A stretch of 11,869 nucleotides of DNA from Ktedonobacteraceae bacterium. Lineage in GTDB: Bacteria; Chloroflexota; Ktedonobacteria; Ktedonobacterales; Ktedonobacteraceae. The position numbers and the translations under genes were made by a program. Shown one piece after another: positions 6,370-11,869 of the stretch. Within the stretch, counting starts at the first letter, position 1, and every line of letters starts with the position of its first letter. The stretch spans positions 1-11,869 of the forward strand of contig JADBKA010000140.1 in the NCBI GenBank assembly GCA_014896635.1. The letters run 5' to 3'. Below the pieces are notes generated by a model. It did no database searches. It saw nothing but the letters and a program-made list of their open reading frames with translations, and was not told the DNA's origin.

Positions 6370-6391
6370 CAGGAGGGCATATGCCCTCCTG
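6370..6391 (-). terminator. Perfect 22-bp palindrome after the cystathionine beta-synthase gene
   Basis: The sequence from 6370 is fully self-complementary, with half-site CAGGAGGGCAT, and starts 14 nt after the stop of the minus-strand gene. As RNA it gives an 8-bp GC-rich stem capped by CATATG. The minus strand continues with a T-rich stretch (TTGAGATTTCTTT), fitting a rho-independent terminator for the synthase gene. Confidence 0.6.
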
Positions 6392-6405
6392 GATCTCCTC
6401 CGCAG

Positions 6406-7812
6406 TTACTGGCTACGGGCATGCGCCCAGAATTCGAGCAGATCACTTTTCGTGACAATGCCTTCCAGCGTACCGTGACTGATCACCGCGACAGCAGACT
6501 GGCCGCTTGCGAAGAGCGTATAGGCTTCACGGGCGGAAGCATCGCAAGCCAGTGTCGGGAAAGGTGGTCCCTGCACCTGGCTGACTTTAAAAGAGGTTAG
6601 CGGCTCACCACTGGCGAGGCGGCGCAGCAGCAGATCTTCGGTCAGGCTGCCCACCATCTGTCCGTTGTCCATCACCGGCGTCTGACTGATGCCGTAGCGG
6701 CGCAGCAGCTCAACAGCATCGGCCACCGAATCGGTTGGATGCACGCTGACAACCAGCGGCATACTGCGCGCCTGACTGCGCCGGTATGTTAGCACATCGC
6801 GCATGGTCGGCTGTTCGCTCTCGGCGGGCAGCAGCAGGTCGTTCTCGCGCATCCAGACATCATTGAACTGCTTGCTGAGGTAGCCCCGCCCGGTATCGGG
6901 CAGCAGCACGACCACGACATCACTGGCTGTGAGGCGGCGCGCATAGGTGAGAGCGGCGGCCAGGGCTGTGCCTGCCGAGCCTCCGGCCAGAATGCCTTCT
7001 TCACGAGCTAAGCGGCGCGCCCAGTAGAACGACGTGCGATCATCGACACGGATGAACTCGTCAACGACGGCAGGATCGTAGTTGTGGGGGAAGATGTCCA
7101 TACCAATGCCCTCGACCTTATAGGGTCCGGGTGTATCGCCGGAGTAGACGGAACCGGGGGGATCGGCGCCGATGATTTTGGTAGCCGGATTCTGCTCTTT
7201 GAGATAACGACCGGTTCCCGAAATCGTGCCGCCGGTACCTATGCCGGCGACAAAGGCGGTGACACGCCCGGCGGTATCGCGCCAGATCTCTGGCCCGGTC
7301 GTGACGTAATGGGTCTCAGGGTTGGCCGGATTGGAGTATTGATCGGGACAGCAGGCGCCGGGGATCTCTTGAGCCAGACGATGTGCCACATTTTTATAGT
7401 AATCGGGCGATTCATGTGTGACGCTACTGGGACAGATCACCACCTCGGCTCCGTAGGCGCGCAGCAGACTGCGCTTCTCCTCACTGACCTTATCGGTCAT
7501 GACAAAGATGCAGTGGTAGCCTTTCAGCGCGGCGGCTATCGCCAGGCCGTGACCGGTGTTACCGCTGGTTGGCTCGACAATCGTGCCGCCAGGGCGCAGT
7601 ATGCCGATCTTCTCACAATACTCGATCATGGCGGGTCCAATGCGATCCTTGACGCTGCCGCCGGGGTTGAGCATCTCCATCTTCGCCAGCACAAGTGCAG
7701 GCACATCGCTCGCCACGCGATGCAGGCGCACCAGCGGCGTATTGCCTATTGCATCCAGAATAGTGTCGTAGTAACGCATCTGACCCATCGCAGGTTCCGT
7801 CGTATTACTCAC
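6406..7812 (-). CDS. cbs: Cystathionine beta-synthase (PLP enzyme with CBS-domain pair)
   Basis: A PLP-dependent enzyme of the cysteine synthase/cystathionine beta-synthase family, joining serine (or an activated serine) to homocysteine or sulfide. From the chosen start (468 residues), the catalytic core covers about 10-330: PLP lysine K55 in NPGGSVKDR, TSGNTG loop 82-87, GIGTGGTISG phosphate loop near 190, and LLPDTGRGYLSKQFND near 303-318. The core closely resembles the mycobacterial enzyme from memory. Two CBS motifs follow, about 337-397 and 418-462; in relatives such a pair binds S-adenosylmethionine or adenine nucleotides and adjusts activity. No haem-binding N-terminal domain is present. 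I chose GTG at 7812 because AGAGGGGGA lies about 9 nt upstream. The frame stays open to a GTG at 7887, and ATG at 7788 or 7779 are alternatives. It could accept O-phosphoserine or O-acetylserine instead of serine. Confidence 0.92.
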   Translation of the reverse strand: MSNTTEPAMGQMRYYDTILDAIGNTPLVRLHRVASDVPALVLAKMEMLNPGGSVKDRIGPAMIEYCEKIGILRPGGTIVEPTSGNTGHGLAIAAALKGYHCIFVMTDKVSEEKRSLLRAYGAEVVICPSSVTHESPDYYKNVAHRLAQEIPGACCPDQYSNPANPETHYVTTGPEIWRDTAGRVTAFVAGIGTGGTISGTGRYLKEQNPATKIIGADPPGSVYSGDTPGPYKVEGIGMDIFPHNYDPAVVDEFIRVDDRTSFYWARRLAREEGILAGGSAGTALAAALTYARRLTASDVVVVLLPDTGRGYLSKQFNDVWMRENDLLLPAESEQPTMRDVLTYRRSQARSMPLVVSVHPTDSVADAVELLRRYGISQTPVMDNGQMVGSLTEDLLLRRLASGEPLTSFKVSQVQGPPFPTLACDASAREAYTLFASGQSAVAVISHGTLEGIVTKSDLLEFWAHARSQ

Positions 7813-7854
7813 GGGCGTTTTCCCCCTCTTCGATTCTTCCTTACATACAATATC

Positions 7855-7904
7855 AGGATGGATGCCGGGCAACTCGCGGCAGCCCACGCATCGCAGTCCA
7901 TCCT
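7855..7904 (-). ncRNA. Structured 5' leader of the cystathionine beta-synthase mRNA
   Basis: On the minus strand AGGATGGA (7904-7897) pairs with TCCATCCT (7862-7855), enclosing 34 nt that contain an inner GGGC/GCCC stem. A second imperfect stem lies upstream: CCCTG plus CCG pair with CGG plus CAGGG over 7932-7953. These lie between the proposed promoter at 7987-7995 and the GTG start, in a leader of about 170 nt. I did not recognise a known riboswitch; S-box, T-box and cobalamin consensus elements are not present in order. Confidence 0.35.
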
Positions 7905-7986
7905 ACAGCGAGCGGCTACAGTTTACAATTTCCCTGGCCGGTAGTCGGCAGGGATGTGTGTAACCTCTCGCCGGTGCTGTCCCCCT

Positions 7987-7995
7987 AGTATAACA
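7987..7995 (-). promoter_or_regulatory. Extended -10 promoter for cystathionine beta-synthase
   Basis: The minus strand reads TGTTATACT at 7995-7987, a TGn-extended -10 with TATACT. There is no good TTGACA at the expected spacing. The element CCCGGCATCCA (8021-8011) occupies the -35 region and recurs at 7869-7859 within the leader, which may mark a regulator site. Bases 7813-8101 contain no supported gene. Confidence 0.45.
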
Positions 7996-8101
7996 TCAAG
8001 AAGAACCCTGTGGATGCCGGGTACGCGGTCCCGTGAATGGGTGAGAACTCATGCGACAATTCTTTGCAAACCCCCTGCGCTTTGAGAAGAGAAGAGAGCG
8101 G

Positions 8102-8527
8102 CTAATTGAGGTGCGCGCGATCTCGTTGCAGTTGCCCCAATCGCTCGCGCACCTGCCACAGCGCGTCAATCTGCCGCTGGCGCTCCTCAGACGAAGGAAT
8201 CAGCAGGAACAGGAAGATCTGCAGCATCTGCATGGTTCTCCCCAGCGATTTCAGCTCCTCGCGCGCTAGCCAGCGCCCCCCGCTCGCCTCATCCAGCAGC
8301 GCCCGCGCGAGCTTCTGTTGTAAGTTGCCAATCTGCTCACAGGCCATATCTCGCCCTCTCGAAGCGGGCAGGCGCCGGCGCAACGCCGCCCGGAAGAGAC
8401 GCAGCATCCGCTCAAGCGCCTCTACGTCCTCGGCCAGCAGCGGCAGCGGCGGTCCCTCTTCCTGCTGCGGCATCGGCTGAAAGAGCCGCGTTATGGATTG
8501 CTCCTCTTCTGACGAGTGATTCTCCAT
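8102..8527 (-). CDS. Small helical hypothetical protein
   Basis: A 141-residue protein I do not recognise. The first 35 residues are acidic and proline-rich (EEEQSITRL...PMPQQEEGPPLP). The remainder looks helical and amphipathic, with Arg/Glu/Gln-rich segments (AEDVEALERMLRLFRAALRRRLP about 32-54; EERQRQIDALWQVRERLGQLQRDR near the end) that could form coiled coils or a helical bundle. A short hydrophobic stretch (MLQIFLFLLIP, about 101-111) is probably a buried helix rather than a membrane span. One cysteine is present and no catalytic motif is visible. The ATG at 8527 has GAGGA 7 nt upstream and is preferred to GTG at 8533. It is a single gene, upstream of the synthase but separated from it by about 290 nt and a separate promoter. 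Confidence 0.7.
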   Translation of the reverse strand: MENHSSEEEQSITRLFQPMPQQEEGPPLPLLAEDVEALERMLRLFRAALRRRLPASRGRDMACEQIGNLQQKLARALLDEASGGRWLAREELKSLGRTMQMLQIFLFLLIPSSEERQRQIDALWQVRERLGQLQRDRAHLN

Positions 8528-8786
8528 TAACACGTCCTCATCTCCTCTCCCTGCAATGCTTGCTTACCACGAAAACGCGCTATTTTTCTGCTAGACTCCT
8601 TCACGTAATCATTCCTCCTTCTTTCTGTCACATCAGAATGGCTACTCGTAATGACTCATCTATGACAATCACTCCTCCCAACCAGTTTTCTTCTCCGTTG
8701 CTTTTGCTTTGTGAGACCTTCTATACGCTATCTAATCAAGTAAATCAAGCAAATATGGCTCAAACATTGTGATGGTTCAATCATCC

Positions 8787-8815
8787 TTGACTCATGCAGG
8801 ATGGATTTATCCATA
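8787..8815 (+). promoter_or_regulatory. Possible promoter and palindromic operator of the XRE/TPR regulator
   Basis: TTGACT (8787-8792) is a good -35; a weak TCCATA (8810-8815) lies 17 bp downstream. ATGGATTTATCCAT (8801-8814), two 6-bp arms around TT, overlaps the spacer and the -10. A palindrome on top of the promoter of an HTH gene suggests autorepression. The rest of the 393-nt gap from 8528 to 8920 is AT-rich and holds no other supported gene. An alternative in-frame ATG for the regulator lies at 8840. Confidence 0.35.
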
Positions 8816-8920
8816 CCTATTGAAGTGTAAGAGACCAGGATGATATCATCAAGATACAGCGCGTTCCTGGATAAGGAACATTGCGTTGGCAAGCGAATAG
8901 GCAAGCGGGAGGAACGAGTT

Positions 8921-10108
8921 ATGGCATCTGAGAAGGATAGCTCTTTAGAACTGGATAATAATGCTTTCGGGAAGCTGGTGAAAGCATTTCGAGAACAGCG
9001 AGGATGGTCACAGGGTGAACTGGCAGAGCGATGGGGATTTACCAGGGAATATGTCTCACAAATCGAGCGAGGAAAGAGAAAGCTCGATAAGCAAGAGTAT
9101 GTCTACCGTCTTGCTGATATTCTCGGTATTCCGCAGGAACGCCTGGATGCCATTGGTAGAGGATTGCCGAAACGACATTTCCTGGCCGACAAACCCGCTG
9201 ATGCAGATGATATTCTCCTGCAAACCCTGCTGGAGCCTTCATTGGCGACCGTCAAGCTTTCCTGGCTACTCTGGCTGGCAGACGGTGTGAATATCCCTCT
9301 CGCTGAAAACCTGCTCCGCTTGACTGAGCGACTAGAAGATACACTGACACGACATCATGGGCAATTTCTGAAACCGGCCCAGCAGGTTCTTGCCTATGCC
9401 CACGAGATGCAAGGTAAAATGGCATTTGACCAGCTTCGCTATACTCATGCACTCGGCCATTTTCAGGAGATGCTTGATCTTGGCGAAGAATTGTCGGATG
9501 CCAATATTATCGCTCTGGCGCAAATCCAGCGAGCGGATGTTTTGCGTAAAAGAGGCCGCTATGAAGCATCAGTTCAGTGTCTTCAAGCTCTTCGTCCGGT
9601 AGCAGAGCGTGCAGAACAGCACATCCAGGGGATACGCTGGCAAGTCCTTGCCCGCGCGCATGCAGCTTATGGCTATCAGGATCAGTTTCTGGAAGCCATC
9701 GATCATGCAGAAATGATCGCCACTCAGATAAAAGAAACAATAGATACACAATATCTTCAATTCAATCTCGTGGAAGTGCTCCAGGAGCGAGCACAGGGGT
9801 ATACGATGCTCTGGCAACCGGAGAAAGCCCTGGAAATCTATCTCCGAACAGACAGGCTCAAGCCGTTCCGTCCACTACGGGATCTGGGATCGTATACCAT
9901 CATCAAGGCTCAGGCACACACCTACTGCGGGGATATTGAGACAGGGGTAGACTTAGCCGTACGAGGCATCGAACTGGCGAGAGGATACAAGTCGGCCCGC
10001 CATATCAGCCGGGTGCAAGGGATGTATGACCGATTGAGAGTGACGCCTCTAGGGAGCCATCCGCGTATGAAGGATCTCAAAGACGTGTTGATGAGCCAGC
10101 AGAAATGA
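8921..10108 (+). CDS. XRE-family HTH regulator with TPR-like C-terminal domain
   Basis: A 395-residue cytoplasmic regulator. Residues about 16-72 are an XRE/Cro helix-turn-helix: FGKLVKAFREQRGWSQGELAERWGFTREYVSQIERGKRKL, with the SQGELAE and VSQIERG core. From about residue 95 the protein is all helical, with TPR-like repeats (YTHALGHFQEMLDLGEEL, YEASVQCLQALRPVAERA, FLEAIDHAEMIATQI, PEKALEIYLR), ending in a basic helix pair. HTH plus TPR is the architecture of peptide-sensing RRNPP regulators and also of many uncharacterised Ktedonobacter and actinobacterial regulators. No ligand can be assigned. The start at 8921 is chosen for GGGAGGAA (8907-8914); a start at 8840 would add 27 residues but has a poor ribosome site. 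The next gene downstream encodes a second TPR protein that looks related in its C-terminal half. Confidence 0.88.
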   Translation: MASEKDSSLELDNNAFGKLVKAFREQRGWSQGELAERWGFTREYVSQIERGKRKLDKQEYVYRLADILGIPQERLDAIGRGLPKRHFLADKPADADDILLQTLLEPSLATVKLSWLLWLADGVNIPLAENLLRLTERLEDTLTRHHGQFLKPAQQVLAYAHEMQGKMAFDQLRYTHALGHFQEMLDLGEELSDANIIALAQIQRADVLRKRGRYEASVQCLQALRPVAERAEQHIQGIRWQVLARAHAAYGYQDQFLEAIDHAEMIATQIKETIDTQYLQFNLVEVLQERAQGYTMLWQPEKALEIYLRTDRLKPFRPLRDLGSYTIIKAQAHTYCGDIETGVDLAVRGIELARGYKSARHISRVQGMYDRLRVTPLGSHPRMKDLKDVLMSQQK

Positions 10109-10289
10109 AACAACATCTCAATGGAGTCTGAAGATTTTGCTTTTTCTCAGGATACGGCACTTACAGGAGTAATGGGCAAGGACTTAGCCAGATCTTTGCA
10201 TAGACTTTGCACAGGCATAGTTGGTCTTGTATATCATACACTTATCAACCCTCTATCAGATTTTCACATGATTTGTTCGTCCAGTCATT

Positions 10290-10323
10290 CATGTTCGACA
10301 TGTTCACTTCTATATGCTATACT
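10290..10323 (+). promoter_or_regulatory. Extended -10 promoter with CATGTTC direct repeats
   Basis: TGCTATACT (10315-10323) is an extended -10. TTCGAC (10294-10299) lies 18 bp upstream as a -35. Two copies of CATGTTC (10290-10296, 10299-10305) with a 9-bp period overlap the -35, and a third GTTC lies at 10275. It would drive the TPR/flavoprotein pair. The 325-nt gap from 10109 to 10433 is otherwise AT-rich, with no clear terminator after the XRE/TPR gene. Confidence 0.45.
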
Positions 10324-10371
10324 TCCGTAAGAAAATCGAACAATTTGAAGTTGCGAGAAGTACGAGGGAAG

Positions 10372-10458
10372 ATGCATGAAACGATAGAAGTTGATAAGAA
10401 GGAATGGGTATCGGATGAGAAGGACAGGATCTCATGGATGAAGCACGCCGACAATTGA
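10372..10458 (+). CDS. Possible 28-codon leader ORF before the TPR gene
   Basis: ATG at 10372 follows AGGGA closely (10365-10369, only 2 nt spacing) and opens a 28-codon frame, MHETIEVDKKEWVSDEKDRI..., ending at 10458. It overlaps the start of the TPR gene at 10434 in another frame. It is highly charged, with no signal peptide, so it does not look like an exported signalling propeptide. It may be a coupling leader or a chance ORF. Confidence 0.2.
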   Translation: MHETIEVDKKEWVSDEKDRISWMKHADN

Positions 10459-10625
10459 TGCAACGAATGTTGTACACTACAGGTACAGCGATAGTTACAC
10501 CATCTGCTCTTTTAGAGCAGTTCGAGCAGGCCTCGAAAGCAGACCACCGACGCTTGACGAGAAAACGTTGCGCTATCTCGAAACACGGACAGCTCATTAC
10601 TGGCAGGATCGACATAGCGCAGTAG
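10434..10625 (+). pseudogene. N-terminal piece of the TPR protein, out of frame with the rest
   Basis: ATG at 10434, with AAGGA 9 nt upstream, opens MDEARRQLMQRMLYTTGTAIVTPSALLEQFEQASKAD. This resembles the start of the middle region in Ktedonobacter-type HTH/TPR proteins, where a short TG-A-hydrophobic segment precedes the helical repeats. After about residue 37 the frame continues as basic nonsense (HRRLTRKRCAISKHG) and stops at 10625. The family-like continuation RPPTLDEKTLRYLETRT is read from 10541 in the -1 frame. One base missing near 10539-10560 would explain it. It is either a true frameshift mutation, a sequencing error, or, less likely, programmed frameshifting. No in-frame HTH lies upstream; a stop at 10416 closes the frame. 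Confidence 0.6.
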
Positions 10626-11497
10626 TGGCAGCGCCAGTGTTACTTAGCTACGTTCTGGAACATCTGCGCAGGCTACTCACCTTCCTCGAAAGGCCATTAT
10701 TTCCATCGGAGCGTAGCCGTTTGTGTACTCTGGCGAGCGAAACAGCCCAGTTGATTGGTGATCTTTTTTTTGAGTTAGCTGATTACAGCCAGGCGAGAAG
10801 TTTTCATCAGCAGGCTATCCGGGCAGCACAGGAAGCTGATCATCCGGCACTGGAAGCGACGGCATGGGGAAGGCTGAGCTTTGCGTGGACCTATAGCGGC
10901 AACCCTCAAAAAGCTCTTTTTTGCACACAACAGGCTCGTTCCCTGGCAGAGGGCAAGTCCTCTCAGATTGTCCAGGCTTTTCTCTGCGCTATCGAGGCCG
11001 AGGTCCAGGCTCTTCTCAACAATCGGGGTGCAGCACTCAAAGCACTCGACGATGCGGAGCGTCTTGAGCGATTATCAAGGAATACAGAGGAACATCCCTG
11101 GCTTCATTTTGACCATGCTCGTCTCGAAGGGTATCGAGGTATTTGCTTCCGATATTTCTATTATCCCAAAAAATCTCAAACGACTGCATTTCTTGCCCAG
11201 GCTCAGAAAGCCTTAGAAGACGCTCTAAATTCTCTTCTCCCCTCAATGCTTCACCATCGTCCGACGCTTTTAATTGATCTTGCCAGTATCTACACGCAAC
11301 AGGGCGAGGTTGAGGCAGCGTGCGCACATGCGCTACAGGCCACAACCATTCTGGCGCAGATGAGATCGGGAGTAGGAACACAACGCCTGCTGGCATTGCG
11401 GCGAGATCTGGCGCCCTGGCGTGATACGACGTATGTGAAGAATCTTGATGAGGTGGTGGCAACGCTCCTCGTACCGGAGAGGCGAAGTGGCGCATGA
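10568..11497 (+). CDS. TPR-repeat protein (main body, start lost to a frameshift)
   Basis: This frame is open from 10442 to the stop at 11497, but its first conventional start is a TTG at 10568 with no good ribosome site. The true N-terminus is probably the out-of-frame piece at 10434. The 309 residues are helical with TPR-like units: YSQARSFHQQAIRAAQEADHPALEATAWGRLSFAWTYSGNPQKALFCTQQARSLAEG (about 73-130), GAALKALDDAERLERLS, and VEAACAHALQATTILAQM near the C-terminus. It lacks an HTH domain, unlike the XRE/TPR gene upstream, so it may be a sensor or partner rather than a DNA-binding regulator. An 8-T run at 10764-10771 lies within it, read as Leu-Phe-Phe in frame. Its stop overlaps the flavoprotein start by ATGA (11494-11497), implying coupled translation. 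Confidence 0.75.
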   Translation: MRYLETRTAHYWQDRHSAVVAAPVLLSYVLEHLRRLLTFLERPLFPSERSRLCTLASETAQLIGDLFFELADYSQARSFHQQAIRAAQEADHPALEATAWGRLSFAWTYSGNPQKALFCTQQARSLAEGKSSQIVQAFLCAIEAEVQALLNNRGAALKALDDAERLERLSRNTEEHPWLHFDHARLEGYRGICFRYFYYPKKSQTTAFLAQAQKALEDALNSLLPSMLHHRPTLLIDLASIYTQQGEVEAACAHALQATTILAQMRSGVGTQRLLALRRDLAPWRDTTYVKNLDEVVATLLVPERRSGA

Positions 11498-11869
11498 ACG
11501 AAAACAGACCGCGAGGCGTGCTCTACATCATCGCCTGTGGCAGCTCGTCTGCATTCCTCACGCAAAATCTAGTAATACAGGCTCAGGCGGCAGGATGGGA
11601 TGTGTGTGTCATTACGACACCCAGTGGCCGGAAGTTTCTGAATATGCCACAGCTTGCGCAGCTTAGCGGGCATCCTGTGCGCAGTGAATACAAGCAACCG
11701 GATGAACCTGATCTTTTACCGCGCGCTGATGCCATTATTGTCTTCCCGGCATCCTTCAATACACTCAACAAGTGGGCGCTCGGCATCAGTGATACGCTGG
11801 CGGTTGGCCTGCTCAGTGAGTATACCGGGTTGAAAAAGCCGATAGTTGCCGTTCCGTGCTTTAAGACGG
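11494..11869 (+). CDS. Flavoprotein of the HFCD family, C-terminus cut by window edge
   Basis: The first 125 residues of an FMN-dependent flavoprotein-fold enzyme (PF02441-type: CoaC/Dfp, EpiD/LanD, prenyl-FMN synthase relatives). It opens with a Rossmann-like strand VLYIIACGSSSAF (9-21), then GWDVCVITTPSGRKFL, and ADAIIVFPASFNTLNKWALGISDTL (78-102), with the PASxNT FMN-binding motif at 85-90. The family's substrate clamp and C-terminus lie beyond the window, so the substrate cannot be judged. The catalytic histidine of decarboxylases is not securely placed: H60 in SGHPVRSEY is a candidate. A close match to uncharacterised actinobacterial flavoproteins beside XRE regulators is from memory. 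The ATG at 11494 overlaps the TPR gene stop (ATGA), with GGAGAGG about 11 nt upstream. The pairing suggests the TPR protein controls or senses what this enzyme makes. Confidence 0.85.
   Translation, partial: MNENRPRGVLYIIACGSSSAFLTQNLVIQAQAAGWDVCVITTPSGRKFLNMPQLAQLSGHPVRSEYKQPDEPDLLPRADAIIVFPASFNTLNKWALGISDTLAVGLLSEYTGLKKPIVAVPCFKT

Noticed and set aside
7084..7944. A 286-codon plus-strand open frame opposite cystathionine beta-synthase
   Set aside because: It is antisense to a gene with clear catalytic motifs, its translation has no recognisable domain, and it arises from GC-rich codon structure on the opposite strand.
7855..8000. Known S-adenosylmethionine riboswitch (S-box) in the synthase leader
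   Set aside because: GAGAGGT and a GCCGGGCAAC-like string are present but on opposite strands and not in consensus order; no terminator/antiterminator pair follows.
8733..8756. AATCAAG direct repeats upstream of the XRE/TPR gene
   Set aside because: Short, AT-rich, and too far from the proposed promoter to argue for function.
10121..10330. A 69-codon frame after the XRE/TPR gene, considered as a secreted signal propeptide
   Set aside because: No ribosome site before its ATG, no N-terminal signal peptide with a basic start and hydrophobic core, and it runs into the better-supported promoter at 10294-10323.
10560..10568. Programmed -1 frameshifting at an A-run in the TPR gene
   Set aside because: The tract is only four As and does not fit an X-XXY-YYZ heptamer in frame; a one-base loss is simpler.

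Overview
The window looks like a chromosomal segment of a multicellular, soil-type Chloroflexota bacterium, most plausibly class Ktedonobacteria. This rests on gene content: an actinobacterial-type cystathionine beta-synthase, DUF1015, DUF6062-like and DUF488 proteins, a lipoprotein with tandem cupredoxin domains, and XRE/TPR regulators of a style I associate with Ktedonobacter. It is inferred from protein resemblance; no database search was possible.

Layout. (1) 1-689, minus: an OmpR/PhoB-type response regulator, cut by the left edge. It carries a 141-bp in-frame tandem duplication in its DNA-binding domain. (2) 690-934: a divergent control region with a Pho-box-like direct repeat on the regulator side and an inverted repeat covering the Shine-Dalgarno of the next gene. 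(3) 935-2233, plus: a DUF1015 protein. (4) 2234-2456: a spacer holding four consecutive perfect hairpins. (5) 2457-4279, plus: a WYL-domain repressor/activator and an HpcH/HpaI-type aldolase, probably one operon. (6) 4292-5238, minus: DUF488 (YeaO-like) and a DUF6062-like CxxC/CxxH protein. (7) 5366-6175, minus: a lipoprotein with two cupredoxin domains, only the second with a full type-1 copper ligand set. (8) 6406-7812, minus: cystathionine beta-synthase with a C-terminal CBS-domain pair, preceded by a structured leader and an extended -10 promoter. (9) 8102-8527, minus: a small helical hypothetical protein. (10) 8534-11869, plus: a visibly more AT-rich section with an XRE-HTH/TPR regulator, a second TPR protein whose first ~40 residues lie in a different frame, and, overlapping it by ATGA, the start of an HFCD-type flavoprotein cut by the right edge.

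How the parts may work together. The left half is a mosaic of short regulatory and metabolic units. DUF1015 and the PLP enzyme could both touch serine/cysteine metabolism, but they are not adjacent. The right end is the best candidate for an undescribed system: an XRE/TPR regulator, a TPR protein lacking its own DNA-binding domain, and a translationally coupled flavoprotein of the family that includes peptide-cysteine and phosphopantothenoylcysteine decarboxylases. No tRNA, rRNA, CRISPR array, insertion sequence or phage gene was seen.
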